A DNA stretch of 64,000 bases, taken from the NCBI GenBank assembly GCA_905221615.1, contig CAJNDT010002791.1, positions 248,001 through 312,000 of the forward strand. The letters run 5' to 3'. The notes under the pieces were generated by a model. It did not search any database. It saw nothing but the letters and a program-made list of their open reading frames with translations, and had not been told where the DNA came from. Positions 7,551 through 16,915 of this stretch are shown here, piece after piece (the first letter of the stretch is position 1; the number at the start of each line of letters is the position of its first letter). The position numbers and the translations under genes were made by a program. This DNA comes from Symbiodinium sp. CCMP2592. Its lineage: Eukaryota; Sar; Dinophyceae; Suessiales; Symbiodiniaceae.

Positions 7551-9901
7551 CCCCTTCTTGAAAGGAGAGTGGCCAACGAAGGACGTGACCTGTACCTGCA
7601 CATGTGCTCGACTGCACCAAAGGTCAGCCGCGAAGGACCATCGGCAATGTTCGAGGAAGTGGGTACGCGGCCGTACCACACATGCACTCGAGACTGCATC
7701 TCGAGCTCAAGAATCTTCTGCACCCACAAATCCGATGACTCAGATGAGTCAGCAAAGCAACGGATGCAAGAGTGCCGCGCGCCCTCGTTATCAAGATAAC
7801 ACACCAGCTGTGATCCCTCAAACAAGTTACCCCAGAGCTCATACGCGATGAGCAAAGGAGCAAGCTCGAGCTCAAAGATCGGATTCTTCGAAGCAGCGAG
7901 AAGATCATGCATAAGGGATGACGGCACTTCCTCTCCAAAGTATCCTGCACAATATCCGTTCGGGGAGATAAGAACCCCCCCTATACCTCCCCACTGTCGC
8001 TCTGGCTCACAAGCTCCGTCAGTGAAAAGGATCCAAGTGGACCTGATGCGCGGCTGAACAATCAAAGGAGCTGACGAAGATACACGGTCAAGAAGAACCT
8101 GAAGCGCAGCTTTATGCCTCAGGCCCAACTCGAAAGTGACACTGGATTTGCTTGCACGCGCCAAAGTGCGCATAGCCTGATTGCTGACACGGCCGAAGCT
8201 GTAACCTTCAAAGAAGACCATGCGCCCACGCAGGCGTTCGAAAGATCTAGGCTCAATGCTCCCGGCATCCATTACGCCATTCAAGGATTCCACAAGTTCA
8301 TCTTTCCGCTTTTCTGTGTGACCAATGAGCACCCGGCGCTCTGCTGAGTGGGACAAATCTACTTGCAGACCAAGCGTACCGAAAACTGCAGCATGCTCCA
8401 CAGCCTTGCGACCTGACCTGTCAAAAGAGATGCCCAAAAGGTCAAACAAGCTTTCGATGGCCCAAGCAGTGTTATCCTTCAGGAGAGACCTACAAACATT
8501 CGTGAAGTCATCAAAATATGCAGTCCACAGCACTCGGGCCAGGACAATACCGATTTTCCAAACGGCATACGAAACCCTGAGGAAAGCACTAACGGAAGCA
8601 ACAGAGCCGAAGGGGAGGGCGTTCAAGCCCAGAATCTCCGGCGAATCTTGCCCAGGCCGATTGACGGCAATGCGAACCAGATCACGGTCATCTGGATGAA
8701 TGCCATACTGTTTGTAGGCCGACTTGAGATCATAATTTCTTCCAACCCAGTGATTCAGATGGCCGGCAGGGGCCCATTCTAAAGCACAGGAAAGAACTGC
8801 GGCAAGCTTGCCTATCGTGTGCAATTCGAACCTCTCCCTCAAGCCCACGGTAAGATTCAAGCAAGAGATGGTGCAGTCGTCTATCAACCTTACTTTGCCT
8901 CCCTGGCGAATGCCAAAGCGCATGGTGATGCTACGGCCTGAGAATTCTGTGGCGACCCAAACCCAACAGGCGTCAATCTCCTTTTGAGTTTCGGTCCAAA
9001 CTGTCTGCTCAAGCTCCTCGTCCTGTCGTCTAGCAAGCTTGGAAAAGACAGTTTTATTTAAACCCGGGGCCAACAACCTAAGAGAGGTGGAAGACATCTT
9101 TGGAGCCCGGACCTTGGGAGCCGTATTACCTGTCACAGGCATCCACCCTGAAATCCGAAAACCCGAAGCAATGTCCCGGAACAAGTGTTCATCACTGCAG
9201 CCCGCGGCTGTCATCATCTCTTTAAATAACAAGAGCCGCTTGCCACGTAGCACCTCGGACAAGTAATCGGGCATGTCGGAATGAAGTTTATCCTCAGCTG
9301 GTTGAAGCTCCTGGGCACGTGCACTCCACTTCTTGACAAAGGAAATCCTAAAGCGAGCCAGCTCCGATGCATCGTCCACAAAGTTGGATCGTACGGCCTT
9401 ACTGACTTCCTCCTCCAGGTGAAAATCAAGACTGCGAGGGTGACCCACTTCTACGGCCCTTCTTATGAATTCATCCGGCTCGCAAGGGATGCCTATGCTG
9501 CAAAGCTCAACTGATGGCAACACACCGCTGTGCGATCTCGGATCATTCACTTCAAGAAAGATGCAATGCTCGCAATGTTCGACGGCCTGAGAAAATTCCC
9601 CCGACCTCAAAACCTGCCTACGGACCATGCGAGAACCTTTAGGCAGCTGTGCCAAATAGGCATCGGCAAGGTGAGGCTTCGACGAAGGGCAAAAGCATGA
9701 AAGAAAATGCGAAAACTCAGCCACGAGGGGACCGAACGCGTTGCCACGTGGCTGAATGCCTAATGCAATCCTGGTAGCTTTGTGACTGAGTGGGATTCCA
9801 GAAGCCGACTCTGGCAGGTGAAGCGGCAAACCACAATGCACCGCCACCAGAGACAGCAACCGATGGCACAGGGCGGTCGGCGGTCGGATGAGTGGACTCA
9901 T
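7547..9901 (-). CDS. YR-1 reverse transcriptase-RNase H
   Basis: A 784-codon open frame. After an N-terminal linker (about residues 1-250, homologous to the C-terminal 150 residues of the YR-2 2OG-MTase ORF), RT motifs follow in order: KVRLIDD (336-342), [10 protein letters not shown] (389-398), [12 protein letters not shown] (429-440) and the catalytic box YFDD (462-465). RNase H follows with its acidic residues D628 (LFTDGACE), E677/E679 (FELELAP) and D704 (YLDNEGA), then [17 protein letters not shown]. This RT-RNase H type, ending in ADGPSR, is characteristic of DIRS-order elements. All catalytic residues are present, so the enzyme looks potentially active. The first codons overlap the end of the upstream ORF (to 9717) in another frame, so expression needs a frameshift or one ORF is damaged. 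Confidence 0.9.
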   Translation of the reverse strand: MSPLIRPPTALCHRLLSLVAVHCGLPLHLPESASGIPLSHKATRIALGIQPRGNAFGPLVAEFSHFLSCFCPSSKPHLADAYLAQLPKGSRMVRRQVLRSGEFSQAVEHCEHCIFLEVNDPRSHSGVLPSVELCSIGIPCEPDEFIRRAVEVGHPRSLDFHLEEEVSKAVRSNFVDDASELARFRISFVKKWSARAQELQPAEDKLHSDMPDYLSEVLRGKRLLLFKEMMTAAGCSDEHLFRDIASGFRISGWMPVTGNTAPKVRAPKMSSTSLRLLAPGLNKTVFSKLARRQDEELEQTVWTETQKEIDACWVWVATEFSGRSITMRFGIRQGGKVRLIDDCTISCLNLTVGLRERFELHTIGKLAAVLSCALEWAPAGHLNHWVGRNYDLKSAYKQYGIHPDDRDLVRIAVNRPGQDSPEILGLNALPFGSVASVSAFLRVSYAVWKIGIVLARVLWTAYFDDFTNVCRSLLKDNTAWAIESLFDLLGISFDRSGRKAVEHAAVFGTLGLQVDLSHSAERRVLIGHTEKRKDELVESLNGVMDAGSIEPRSFERLRGRMVFFEGYSFGRVSNQAMRTLARASKSSVTFELGLRHKAALQVLLDRVSSSAPLIVQPRIRSTWILFTDGACEPERQWGGIGGVLISPNGYCAGYFGEEVPSSLMHDLLAASKNPIFELELAPLLIAYELWGNLFEGSQLVCYLDNEGARHSCIRCFADSSESSDLWVQKILELEMQSRVHVWYGRVPTSSNIADGPSRLTFGAVEHMCRYRSRPSLATLLSRRG

Positions 9902-11726
9902 CAGCCGTAGTAAAGCGCAGTTGGCGTCCCACTAGACGGGGTTTCCAAGGAAGGTGCTGATGCGAGCCATCGCACCTAGCCTCCAAGGGGGCGAACACAT
10001 CCTGAGAAGCCCATAATCGCAAGAGACGTGGCCGCTCACCACCATGACAGCACAAATGGAAACGTGTCAAAAAGCCCTTGGCAACTTGTTCAATACTACG
10101 AAAGAAAGAAGTTTGCCAAAAGAGCGAGCTGTCAGGGTTCTCAAGAGCCACAAGGAGTCCTAAGGAACAAGCAAATTGAACCAGGCGCCCGACTTCAAAG
10201 TACAGTTGGTTAGCCTCTTCCACTCGGCGGCGGTCAGACCCAGAGAGCCCGGGCAACATATCGGGGTAGTCTGAACTCCGAAGAGCAGAAGGCAACTGGA
10301 AACCTTGGCGAACCCACTTTTCAATGTGCTTGCCCCGATGAACACTTGCAGTTCCTGAAGGAAGCGAAATGAAAATCAAAGCAATCCGACTCCGTTCGGA
10401 CTCAACTAGCTCACAGAGGTAATCGATATTATCAGCGTCAGCGAGATCAAGGCGCATGATCTGTTTTCCAGGAGCCCTGGAAGAATTGTTATCAATCGAC
10501 AAGGCCTGAAAACCCAAATTCTCAGCAACCCGAGACAACACTGCGTGCCCAGAGCACAGTTCAAGAACAAGCGGTACCTCGGCCGTCAGGGGCCGCGTAG
10601 ATCCTGGAGCAGGAGGGCCCTGAGTGACCGTGCGAATGTCACGGAGCTTGACAGTGGCACCTGAATTGAGATTGCGGAAAACAAATCCCAGCTCAGACAG
10701 GAGAGATCGACTCTCGGTGGGAAGTCGCTCCGAGAACGACGGCATGTATGCGATAAGGACTATCCTATTTCCTTGCCAAGGCATGACTGCATGGTGCACC
10801 GACGGATCAAGCTTGACTGGGCCTGATGCAACATCCATCAAGCGACCCCTGAGACTAACCCCATTATGGTCGTAAGTGGCATCTCCAGATTCATCGCGAG
10901 TCCATACCTGGCCGCCAACGAAATCGGTCAACGGAATGATCAAGTTGCGCGAACCCTTTTCATTGGACTTGTCAAGATGAAAACCCGACTGGACATTAAA
11001 AAGAAGCTGCAAGGCTCCAAACTCGAGCGTCGGATCAACTGCACGAACAAGAGATGTCAAGTAGCGGCAGACCATCGGCATGCTGGAACAGCTGTTGAAC
11101 ACACAGGCCTCCCCTGCGCGAACATAAAAGCCGAAACCAAGCTTTCCACCCTCTGAGGTCTGAGCTTGAGAAGTCCTCAAAGACTTATCCTTAGGTACCA
11201 AGTCCAACAAGCGAAGACAGCTGTCAGCATCGAAGCGGGTTATGCGTAGGAGCTCTCGAGCCAGAGCCTCGGATGAGGCAGGTCGGTTAGGTGTCTCCTC
11301 CGCCTTGGTCGACGAAGCAACTGTCTTCGTAGTCACAGCTCCTGAAGGATCTAAACCCAAAGGGGTCTCGGGGCCCTCCGAATCGGCATTCGCGAGGGGG
11401 TGCCTAGGAGAAAACCCTAAACCCGATGTTGCAGGCACTGCCATCTCAATGGCACGGCTTGCCTCAGCACTAACCCCAGATGTGCCAGTGCACACGGGAT
11501 TCCCATGACATATTGAATCGGATCGTCGTTTAAGTTGCAATCTAGCCCGAAGGAATTCGGCATCGGCACAGCTGCCGACTGCATTCACATGCACGCTCAA
11601 GGGAACACCACTCAAGCTCGAAGTCCGCTTAACGGACTCTCGACAGTGCGGAGCATCGCACACTTCCCCGGCAGCTGTTCTGTCAGCAGAAGACGCGACT
11701 GGCTTGGAGTGACACTCAGCCTGCAA
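9717..11726 (-). CDS. YR-1 2OG-Fe(II) oxygenase fused to C5-methyltransferase-like domain
   Basis: 669 codons from a non-ATG first codon, because the frame is continuous with gag apart from one UGA (11736-11738). Residues about 215-330 carry a 2OG oxygenase pattern: H250-x-D252 (GFHLDKSN), [15 protein letters not shown], the distal H311/H312, and R321 ten residues on (GNRIVLIAY). Residues about 385-600 resemble a C5-cytosine methyltransferase: motif [12 protein letters not shown], then IDNN, a motif IV-like ISLPSGTAS (451-461) and a motif VI-like [11 protein letters not shown] (527-537). Position 457, where the catalytic Cys of P-C would lie, is Ser (TCA). Such a fusion would combine a base methylator and an oxidative enzyme, but the methyltransferase part may be inactive. 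Functions are inferred from motifs only. DIRS elements often carry a DAM-type methylase; this is a different kind. Confidence 0.7.
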   Translation of the reverse strand: MQAECHSKPVASSADRTAAGEVCDAPHCRESVKRTSSLSGVPLSVHVNAVGSCADAEFLRARLQLKRRSDSICHGNPVCTGTSGVSAEASRAIEMAVPATSGLGFSPRHPLANADSEGPETPLGLDPSGAVTTKTVASSTKAEETPNRPASSEALARELLRITRFDADSCLRLLDLVPKDKSLRTSQAQTSEGGKLGFGFYVRAGEACVFNSCSSMPMVCRYLTSLVRAVDPTLEFGALQLLFNVQSGFHLDKSNEKGSRNLIIPLTDFVGGQVWTRDESGDATYDHNGVSLRGRLMDVASGPVKLDPSVHHAVMPWQGNRIVLIAYMPSFSERLPTESRSLLSELGFVFRNLNSGATVKLRDIRTVTQGPPAPGSTRPLTAEVPLVLELCSGHAVLSRVAENLGFQALSIDNNSSRAPGKQIMRLDLADADNIDYLCELVESERSRIALIFISLPSGTASVHRGKHIEKWVRQGFQLPSALRSSDYPDMLPGLSGSDRRRVEEANQLYFEVGRLVQFACSLGLLVALENPDSSLFWQTSFFRSIEQVAKGFLTRFHLCCHGGERPRLLRLWASQDVFAPLEARCDGSHQHLPWKPRLVGRQLRFTTADESTHPTADRPVPSVAVSGGGALWFAASPARVGFWNPTQSQSYQDCIRHSATWQRVRSPRG

Positions 11727-11729
11727 AGG

Positions 11730-11741
11730 AGCTAGTCACTC
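11730..11741 (-). promoter_or_regulatory. probable gag stop-codon readthrough site, UGA-CUA-G
   Basis: The gag frame ends GAG-TGA-CTA-GCT (stop at 11736-11738), and the same frame then stays open for 665 or more codons as the 2OG-methyltransferase ORF with no ATG nearby. UGA followed by CUAG is a well-known leaky-stop context. YR-2 has the same arrangement with UGA-CGG, the other member of that context class. Confidence 0.7.
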
Positions 11742-12290
11742 CTTCTTTGCTGACTTGCACGTAAGGACGGAATGCCCCGGCTTGTGACACGCCGCGCAAA
11801 CATGCAGCCCTTTCTCACACTTCATCCAACCTGACTTCGGACCCTTCTCAGTCTTATTGCTGCAACCATCCTCCAGATTAAAACCCCAGCATGCATTACC
11901 AAACTTGGTCCGGGTCTCGTACTGCGCAAGACTCGCCGGCTTGTTCTTTGGACCACCACGAGCCTTCGCCTTAGCCTTCGCCTTCTCAGTGGCAACTCTC
12001 GGGACCTTGGGTGGAGGACCATCCGGATGTCCCGGCTTCTCAGAATCCTTAGACGGCACGCCCGGGACCCTCTGCACCTGAGTTTTCTGCATAGGGAGCA
12101 AAAACTGACCGATGCGCTGATCATACATCAAACGGCTCCTGACTGCATCCAAGGGAAGTTTCCCCGAAGCGTCTTGTTTGAAAGATGCAAGGCCCTCCTG
12201 CGACATCAAAAGAAACATCTCCTTGTCTGCCCGCACACATTGCGAGAGAGTCACTGCTGCAAAGTTCGGTGGCGGAACTATCGAAAGACA
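11736..12290 (-). CDS. YR-1 gag, C-terminal part
   Basis: Continues the gag gene that starts at 19578 and is interrupted by YR-2. Crossing the insertion (18873 to 12290) the frame is intact: KWVQKLLD joins [10 protein letters not shown] and aligns without gaps to the YR-2 gag (QQWSDRLLR...DDPPPQY). The C-terminus has a Lys/Ala/Pro-rich basic stretch and a Cys/His array C-W-G-F-N-L...C...C-x3-GLH-x-C-x2-C-x4-H-x5-C shared with the YR-2 gag, probably a nucleic-acid-binding zinc knuckle. It packages element RNA by analogy with gag proteins. Confidence 0.8.
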   Translation of the reverse strand, partial: CLSIVPPPNFAAVTLSQCVRADKEMFLLMSQEGLASFKQDASGKLPLDAVRSRLMYDQRIGQFLLPMQKTQVQRVPGVPSKDSEKPGHPDGPPPKVPRVATEKAKAKAKARGGPKNKPASLAQYETRTKFGNACWGFNLEDGCSNKTEKGPKSGWMKCEKGLHVCAACHKPGHSVLTCKSAKKE

Positions 12291-12537
12291 TTATAGCTAA
12301 AGCTACTTTTCGCAGGAATATAATATTGAAAAGAGTCATTCTCAAATCAATCAATCAAACATATATTGCACGAGAATATAAATGTGCAGACAAATGCAGC
12401 ATTGTAGAACGCACATGCAATCGGACTCACTCTTTTTTCTTGAAAGGCGGCACAGCCGATTCGGGAAAGATCCGACACTCGAGAGACAGCCGATCGAGCA
12501 TCATTCACGAGGATTGAGCTCGTTCAACAAACTCCCG
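12291..12537 (-). repeat. YR-2 terminal repeat A2
   Basis: 247 bp, apparently identical to 12803-13049. It forms the outer 3' end of YR-2 in minus sense. Confidence 0.95.
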
Positions 12538-12552
12538 GGTGGGTTGGGTGGG
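12537..12552 (+). promoter_or_regulatory. G-quadruplex-type motif at YR-2 repeat junction
   Basis: GGGTGGGTTGGGTGGG: four G3 runs with loops of 1, 2 and 1, in the short spacer between A2 and B2. It matches in position and form the motif at 7149-7165 in YR-1. Confidence 0.75.
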
Positions 12553-12556
12553 ACAA

Positions 12557-12802
12557 AAATTTCGAATCTCGCCCGATGGCGAACTCGATCCACAAATGAC
12601 TGCCGGACGTGAGGTCATCAACAGGATCAACATCAAGGTTCGCATCAGGACGAGAGTTCGCGGCAAAACAAAAGGTTAAAAGTCAGTTGTTTGCCCCCCC
12701 AGGTTCAAAGAAGGTTGTGCGAAAAGCGAGTTTCAAAAGCAACGTCGCATTTGAAACATAGCTTGAGCTATAAAGCCGAATGAAACAAGTTTCAAAATAG
12801 GC
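12557..12802 (-). repeat. YR-2 repeat B2
   Basis: 246 bp matching 18627-18872 with one visible difference (GTGCG here, GCGCG in B1, near 12718/18788). Confidence 0.95.
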
Positions 12803-13049
12803 TTATAGCTAAAGCTACTTTTCGCAGGAATATAATATTGAAAAGAGTCATTCTCAAATCAATCAATCAAACATATATTGCACGAGAATATAAATGTGCA
12901 GACAAATGCAGCATTGTAGAACGCACATGCAATCGGACTCACTCTTTTTTCTTGAAAGGCGGCACAGCCGATTCGGGAAAGATCCGACACTCGAGAGACA
13001 GCCGATCGAGCATCATTCACGAGGATTGAGCTCGTTCAACAAACTCCCG
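12803..13049 (-). repeat. YR-2 repeat A1
   Basis: 247 bp, apparently identical to 12291-12537. It overlaps the last codons of the RT-RNase H ORF. Confidence 0.95.
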
Positions 13050-14792
13050 TCTCACCAAACGAACTCAAGAGCTCGCCGGATATGCAGCACTTCGGATGAT
13101 CCCTCGAGCATGTGCCCCAAACTGGGAAAAGGTCGGACCCCCTAGACGGAGGGTCTGCAGGATTGCTTTGGCTGGGAACGCGGGCATACCAGGCGATCAT
13201 AGGTTTGGCATCCGCTTCCTCAAGCTTCAAAAGGATGAGCCGCCAGAGGCGATCGTGGGACGATCCATTGACGCACGCGGCGTGCACACCGGCGTGGTCG
13301 ATGAAGAAAATGCCTTTGGCGAAATCAAGATACTCTCGCCACAACAGTCTTGCCGTGGTCACTGCGTACAATTCAACAGGCCCTATCAAGTGTTTCTTCC
13401 CAGAAGCACTCCAAGCCTTAACGAGCGAATCGGGCAGTCGGCAGCCAAAGTATCGAGTGGCCCACTTGCCGGAGCTCTCAACATACAGCACCCCACCGAT
13501 GGAGCACAGCATGCTATCACCCTCCGGTTCGCAAGCTCCGTCTGTAAACACAATAACATTCGCCCCAGGTGGGCGAGCGGAGATCGCCCGGGGCGGCCCA
13601 TGAAGCAACCGCTCACGAAGATTCTGGAAGGCATGCCGTTCCGAGTCCCCGAGCTTGAGGATTCCCCCGGAAGTCCCGAGGGAGCGAAGCTCAGACAAAG
13701 CCAGTCGCCCCATGCGTCCCATGAGTTGCCCTTCAAGAAACTGAATCCTCCCAAAGAGAGAAGCGATTTCCGCGGACCGGATGGCGCCCCTATCAAGAAC
13801 CTCATCGACAGAGGCCGCCACCTCGCAGCACTTTACCTCCCGGTTGCGCACACGCACCTCGGACAGGTCTTCACAAGAGAGGTCTACCGTGACTCCCAAG
13901 ACGTCGGCACTGCTCTTGAACGGCTCTTCCTTATCGGTAGAGCACTCGAAACCGAGTAGGTCAAGTATGCAATGAGCAGTGGAGTCGGCGCTCCCCGACA
14001 GGGCGGATAACTCCAACACCGGAAAATCATCAAAATAGTTACAGTTCAAGATCCAGGCTTCCTGAAGAATCCGTTGGATCAGGCGTGCAACCCTGTTAAA
14101 GCAAGTCACGCTCCCCGAGGCCCCGAAGGGCAGGACTCTTGATGCGTAGCCCCGCACTTGGCCGCTGTCCGGATGTTTCAGTGCGACCACACAAAACCTG
14201 CGATGCTCTGGGTGGAGCGGTAGCTGTTTATACGCCGCCTTCAAGTCGATAGTTTTCAACAAGGGGCGGGCACGGTCGGTCTTGATCCTCCAGAAGTCGT
14301 GAAGGGGTCCCGAGATCACCCGACCCGACCACAGGAGAGGACAAGGTGGACGGTTCCTTTTTGCACAAGTACCCGCATGATGTAAGTGGCACACCAAACA
14401 AGCTCGTCGAAGGCACGCAAGGTGAGCTTGTCACAAGCGGCAAATGCGCTGTTTGCACCGTTGGCAGCTAAGTCGTCGATGGGGCGCAACTTGTCGCGTT
14501 GGCGTACACCAAACCTTTTGGCCGGGAGCCAATCCCCGAACAAGAGCTCAAGTTCCTCCCAAGAGCGAGGTTGCTCGAGCCATCCCTTCTCGCGGTATTC
14601 AGCCTCAGTGATTTCAAAAAGCTCGCGAGAGTTTGCATCCAGCGGAGCATCGTTGACCTGTTCCCAGATCAGGGGCTTGGTTGACCGAGACTGAGCCAGT
14701 AACTCCTCAGGCGTGAGGGTCGCTGGTCGAGGCTCAAGGGGGAAAATTCCGCTCGGGAACTCCTCGCCCACGATCTTAAAGCCACTGGTCAT
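13036..14792 (-). pseudogene. YR-2 reverse transcriptase-RNase H, frameshifted
   Basis: The N-terminal part reads from 14792 (MTSGFKIVG) through KLRPIDDLAANGANSAF. Around 14330-14380 the frame changes to the 453-codon frame that carries IDLKAAYKQLPLHPE, VLPFGASGSVTCF and NYFDDFPVL (catalytic YFDD intact). RNase H follows with [10 protein letters not shown] and PVELYAV, but the third acidic site reads FIDHAGVHAA where YR-1 has LDNEGARH. The tail WYARVPSQSNPADPPSR matches YR-1. The start overlaps the preceding stop as ATGA. In YR-1 the equivalent stretch ([11 protein letters not shown]) is continuous, so a 1-nt loss is likely. As it stands at least two frame changes prevent a full-length product. 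Confidence 0.8.
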
Positions 14793-16858
14793 ATCCTGTG
14801 CAAGCGGGTGTCAGGCCATTGCAGGGATTTGGCAATGCGATCAAGGAGGAGCAGGCGCTTTCCCTTGACCACTTCGGCCACAGAAGGGGGCAAGGATTTG
14901 TGCAGTTCAGCCTCGGCCGGTTCCAGTTCGGCGGCCCAAGCTTTCCACTGGGTTATCGTATCCAATCTCCGTCTGAGGACCTTAACAGGACCCTCGATGA
15001 GCAGATGGCCCAGGACGACCATAGCTTGATCGGGCAGTGCTCTGCACATGTCACAAGGATGGCCAACATTCAAAGCTCGTTCCGCAAACTGAAGAGGGCT
15101 TCGGTAGACTCCACACGTGATGGAAACCAATTTTCCGATTCCCAAGTCAGACAGCTGAGAGGAAACCTTCCGGTCGGGTCTAGGGCGCTTAGGGAAAACT
15201 ACACCCGCCTCAAAATTAACCCTAAGAACCCGAGAGCCGGCAGGCACGGGGCCTAATGCCTCCACGAGGCAATTTTTAGGGTCAAGAGAGGGCAGGGCGC
15301 CCGAAGGCGCGGGCACGGTAACTTGATAATGGTATTCCTCGACCAGCACGACGGCCCTTGAAACACGCGGCTGGAGCTGATTGGCGGCACGGGCTGAAGC
15401 ATTGGTAACAAGGGCTGGTGTCGGTACAGTGTCAAGTTGACCGGCGGCCAGGGCGAGGGCAGATGCAAATTTAGTACAAAAGTGGTTCGTATGCACGAAC
15501 GAGGGCGCAGCGACAGGAGCCGCGCGAACCGGGCCCCCGGAGGGGATCTTTGAGGCATCGGCCGGAGTTTCAAAAACCCGAAGCTCGGGAAGTGAAGACA
15601 TCAAGAGAAAGTTCTCATGTGGCCCGGGACCGCAGTCGGCGGCAGTAAAGGAGACCTGAATGCAAGACCGCTGAAGATCCAGCAAGCCAGACTGTTTCCA
15701 AAGCGCCGAGGAGGCGGGACACACAACTGAGAAGTGCACAGAAGGAAATTCGGAGCGGAGCCAACAGCAGAAGTCAGCGACGAGTGGTGCCACTGCATCG
15801 GCAAACGGGCCGCGAGCAGGTGGGGAAAGATGCACCACAAACACATCCCCGGCTTGTACAAGCCTCTTCACGTACTGCCACGACAGGGCGCGAGAGAGGT
15901 CCAGCGGGGTCACGTGTATAGGCCCCTTTGCACGGCGCCCCAAGGGAAGGGCTTGGAACCCGAAGCTCCGCAAAGCAGAAGTCATATTGCCAGTTTCGGC
16001 AAACAGCTCTAGGCACAACCAAGGGCAAGCTTTAATCGAAGACAAACCCCTAGACTGTGCACTAGGGCCGGGGGGACTAAACCCTAGAGCGGGCCTAAAA
16101 TCAGGAAAACCAACTGTGAAAGCGGGGAGAGGAACCTCGGCGGGCTCATGCTCCGGCAGTGCGAACCCCAGACTGCGTAGCAACTGGGAATCTTTTGCTG
16201 CAAGGCGGTCCGAGCCTTTCAAGCAGTACGCGATCAGGACAACGCGCCGACCGCGAGAAGGGTTTACGGAATGCCTAACAGAGCGGGCATCGAATGCAAT
16301 GGGTCCCTGATCCAAGGACACGGCGCGAGCCCTAAAAGAAATTTCACCCCTCTGAACCAAGGAACCCTTGGGATCCTCTAGAAGCAGTTCGCCTCCCCCA
16401 AAACGAGTCATCGGGATGACCAAGTTCTGGATGCAGACGTTCTGAGCATCTTTGTGGACACCAACCTGAGAATCCTCGGTGACGACCAAACTGGAGAAAA
16501 GCATCGTTGGCTCGACGGCACGAATCAACGAAGTCAGAACTTTCACCTCCTCGGGGTGCCGGTGGACCGAAGTCCGCAGCCCTACGACACCCTTAGAATA
16601 CATCCCGCTGTAAAAAGCCTTCCCAACCTGGTCACGATGAGATTCGGTCTTGGTCCCAACTGACTCGTGCGGGAGGCTGTCGAAAAAGCTCAGGCACTGT
16701 TGAAGAATTGTGGAAAATTTATCGTGCTGAGGAGAACTTGAAGCTGGTTGCCCGCATGCATCCGCCTCGAAAGATGATCCGCCGAGGAAGTGTTCCGGTC
16801 CCAAGCTCTGACTGGCTTGGGCATCCGAATCATTTCCTGACTGGCCAACACCGGCCAC
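14789..16858 (-). CDS. YR-2 2OG-Fe(II) oxygenase fused to degenerate methyltransferase-like domain
   Basis: 689 codons in frame with gag, separated from it by TGA-CGG. Residues about 105-212 form the 2OG-like domain: H135-x-D137 (GVHKDAQN), NLVIPMTRFGGGELLLED, distal H196, then GRRVVLIAY with R204/R205. Residues about 278-420 match the YR-1 methyltransferase layout: CLELFAETGNMTSALRSFGFQAL, then VVHLSPPARGPF (Ala348 where a P-P-C catalytic Cys would be) and CPASSALW in place of ENP-x-S-x-L-W. About residues 500-689 are the linker that YR-1 has at the start of its RT ORF (A-x-E-L-x-P-A-E-x-x-L-H, GKRLLL). The 2OG half keeps its metal ligands; the methyltransferase half has lost its key residues. 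Confidence 0.7.
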   Translation of the reverse strand: MAGVGQSGNDSDAQASQSLGPEHFLGGSSFEADACGQPASSSPQHDKFSTILQQCLSFFDSLPHESVGTKTESHRDQVGKAFYSGMYSKGVVGLRTSVHRHPEEVKVLTSLIRAVEPTMLFSSLVVTEDSQVGVHKDAQNVCIQNLVIPMTRFGGGELLLEDPKGSLVQRGEISFRARAVSLDQGPIAFDARSVRHSVNPSRGRRVVLIAYCLKGSDRLAAKDSQLLRSLGFALPEHEPAEVPLPAFTVGFPDFRPALGFSPPGPSAQSRGLSSIKACPWLCLELFAETGNMTSALRSFGFQALPLGRRAKGPIHVTPLDLSRALSWQYVKRLVQAGDVFVVHLSPPARGPFADAVAPLVADFCCWLRSEFPSVHFSVVCPASSALWKQSGLLDLQRSCIQVSFTAADCGPGPHENFLLMSSLPELRVFETPADASKIPSGGPVRAAPVAAPSFVHTNHFCTKFASALALAAGQLDTVPTPALVTNASARAANQLQPRVSRAVVLVEEYHYQVTVPAPSGALPSLDPKNCLVEALGPVPAGSRVLRVNFEAGVVFPKRPRPDRKVSSQLSDLGIGKLVSITCGVYRSPLQFAERALNVGHPCDMCRALPDQAMVVLGHLLIEGPVKVLRRRLDTITQWKAWAAELEPAEAELHKSLPPSVAEVVKGKRLLLLDRIAKSLQWPDTRLHRI

Positions 16859-16903
16859 ACGACCGATTGACTCTGACGAATCATTCGTCGTTGTGCTCGT
16901 CTG

Positions 16904-16915
16904 GCACCGTCACTC
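16904..16915 (-). promoter_or_regulatory. probable gag stop-codon readthrough site, UGA-CGG
   Basis: The YR-2 gag frame ends CAA-GAG-TGA-CGG-TGC (stop at 16910-16912) and the same frame continues open into the 2OG-methyltransferase ORF, again after a Glu codon GAG as in YR-1. UGA-CGG is an established readthrough context. Confidence 0.7.

Noticed and set aside
12185-13029. Duplicate ORFs ending SRSSIIHED
   Set aside because: They are read on the plus strand from the YR-2 A repeats; duplication comes from the repeats, not from a gene family.
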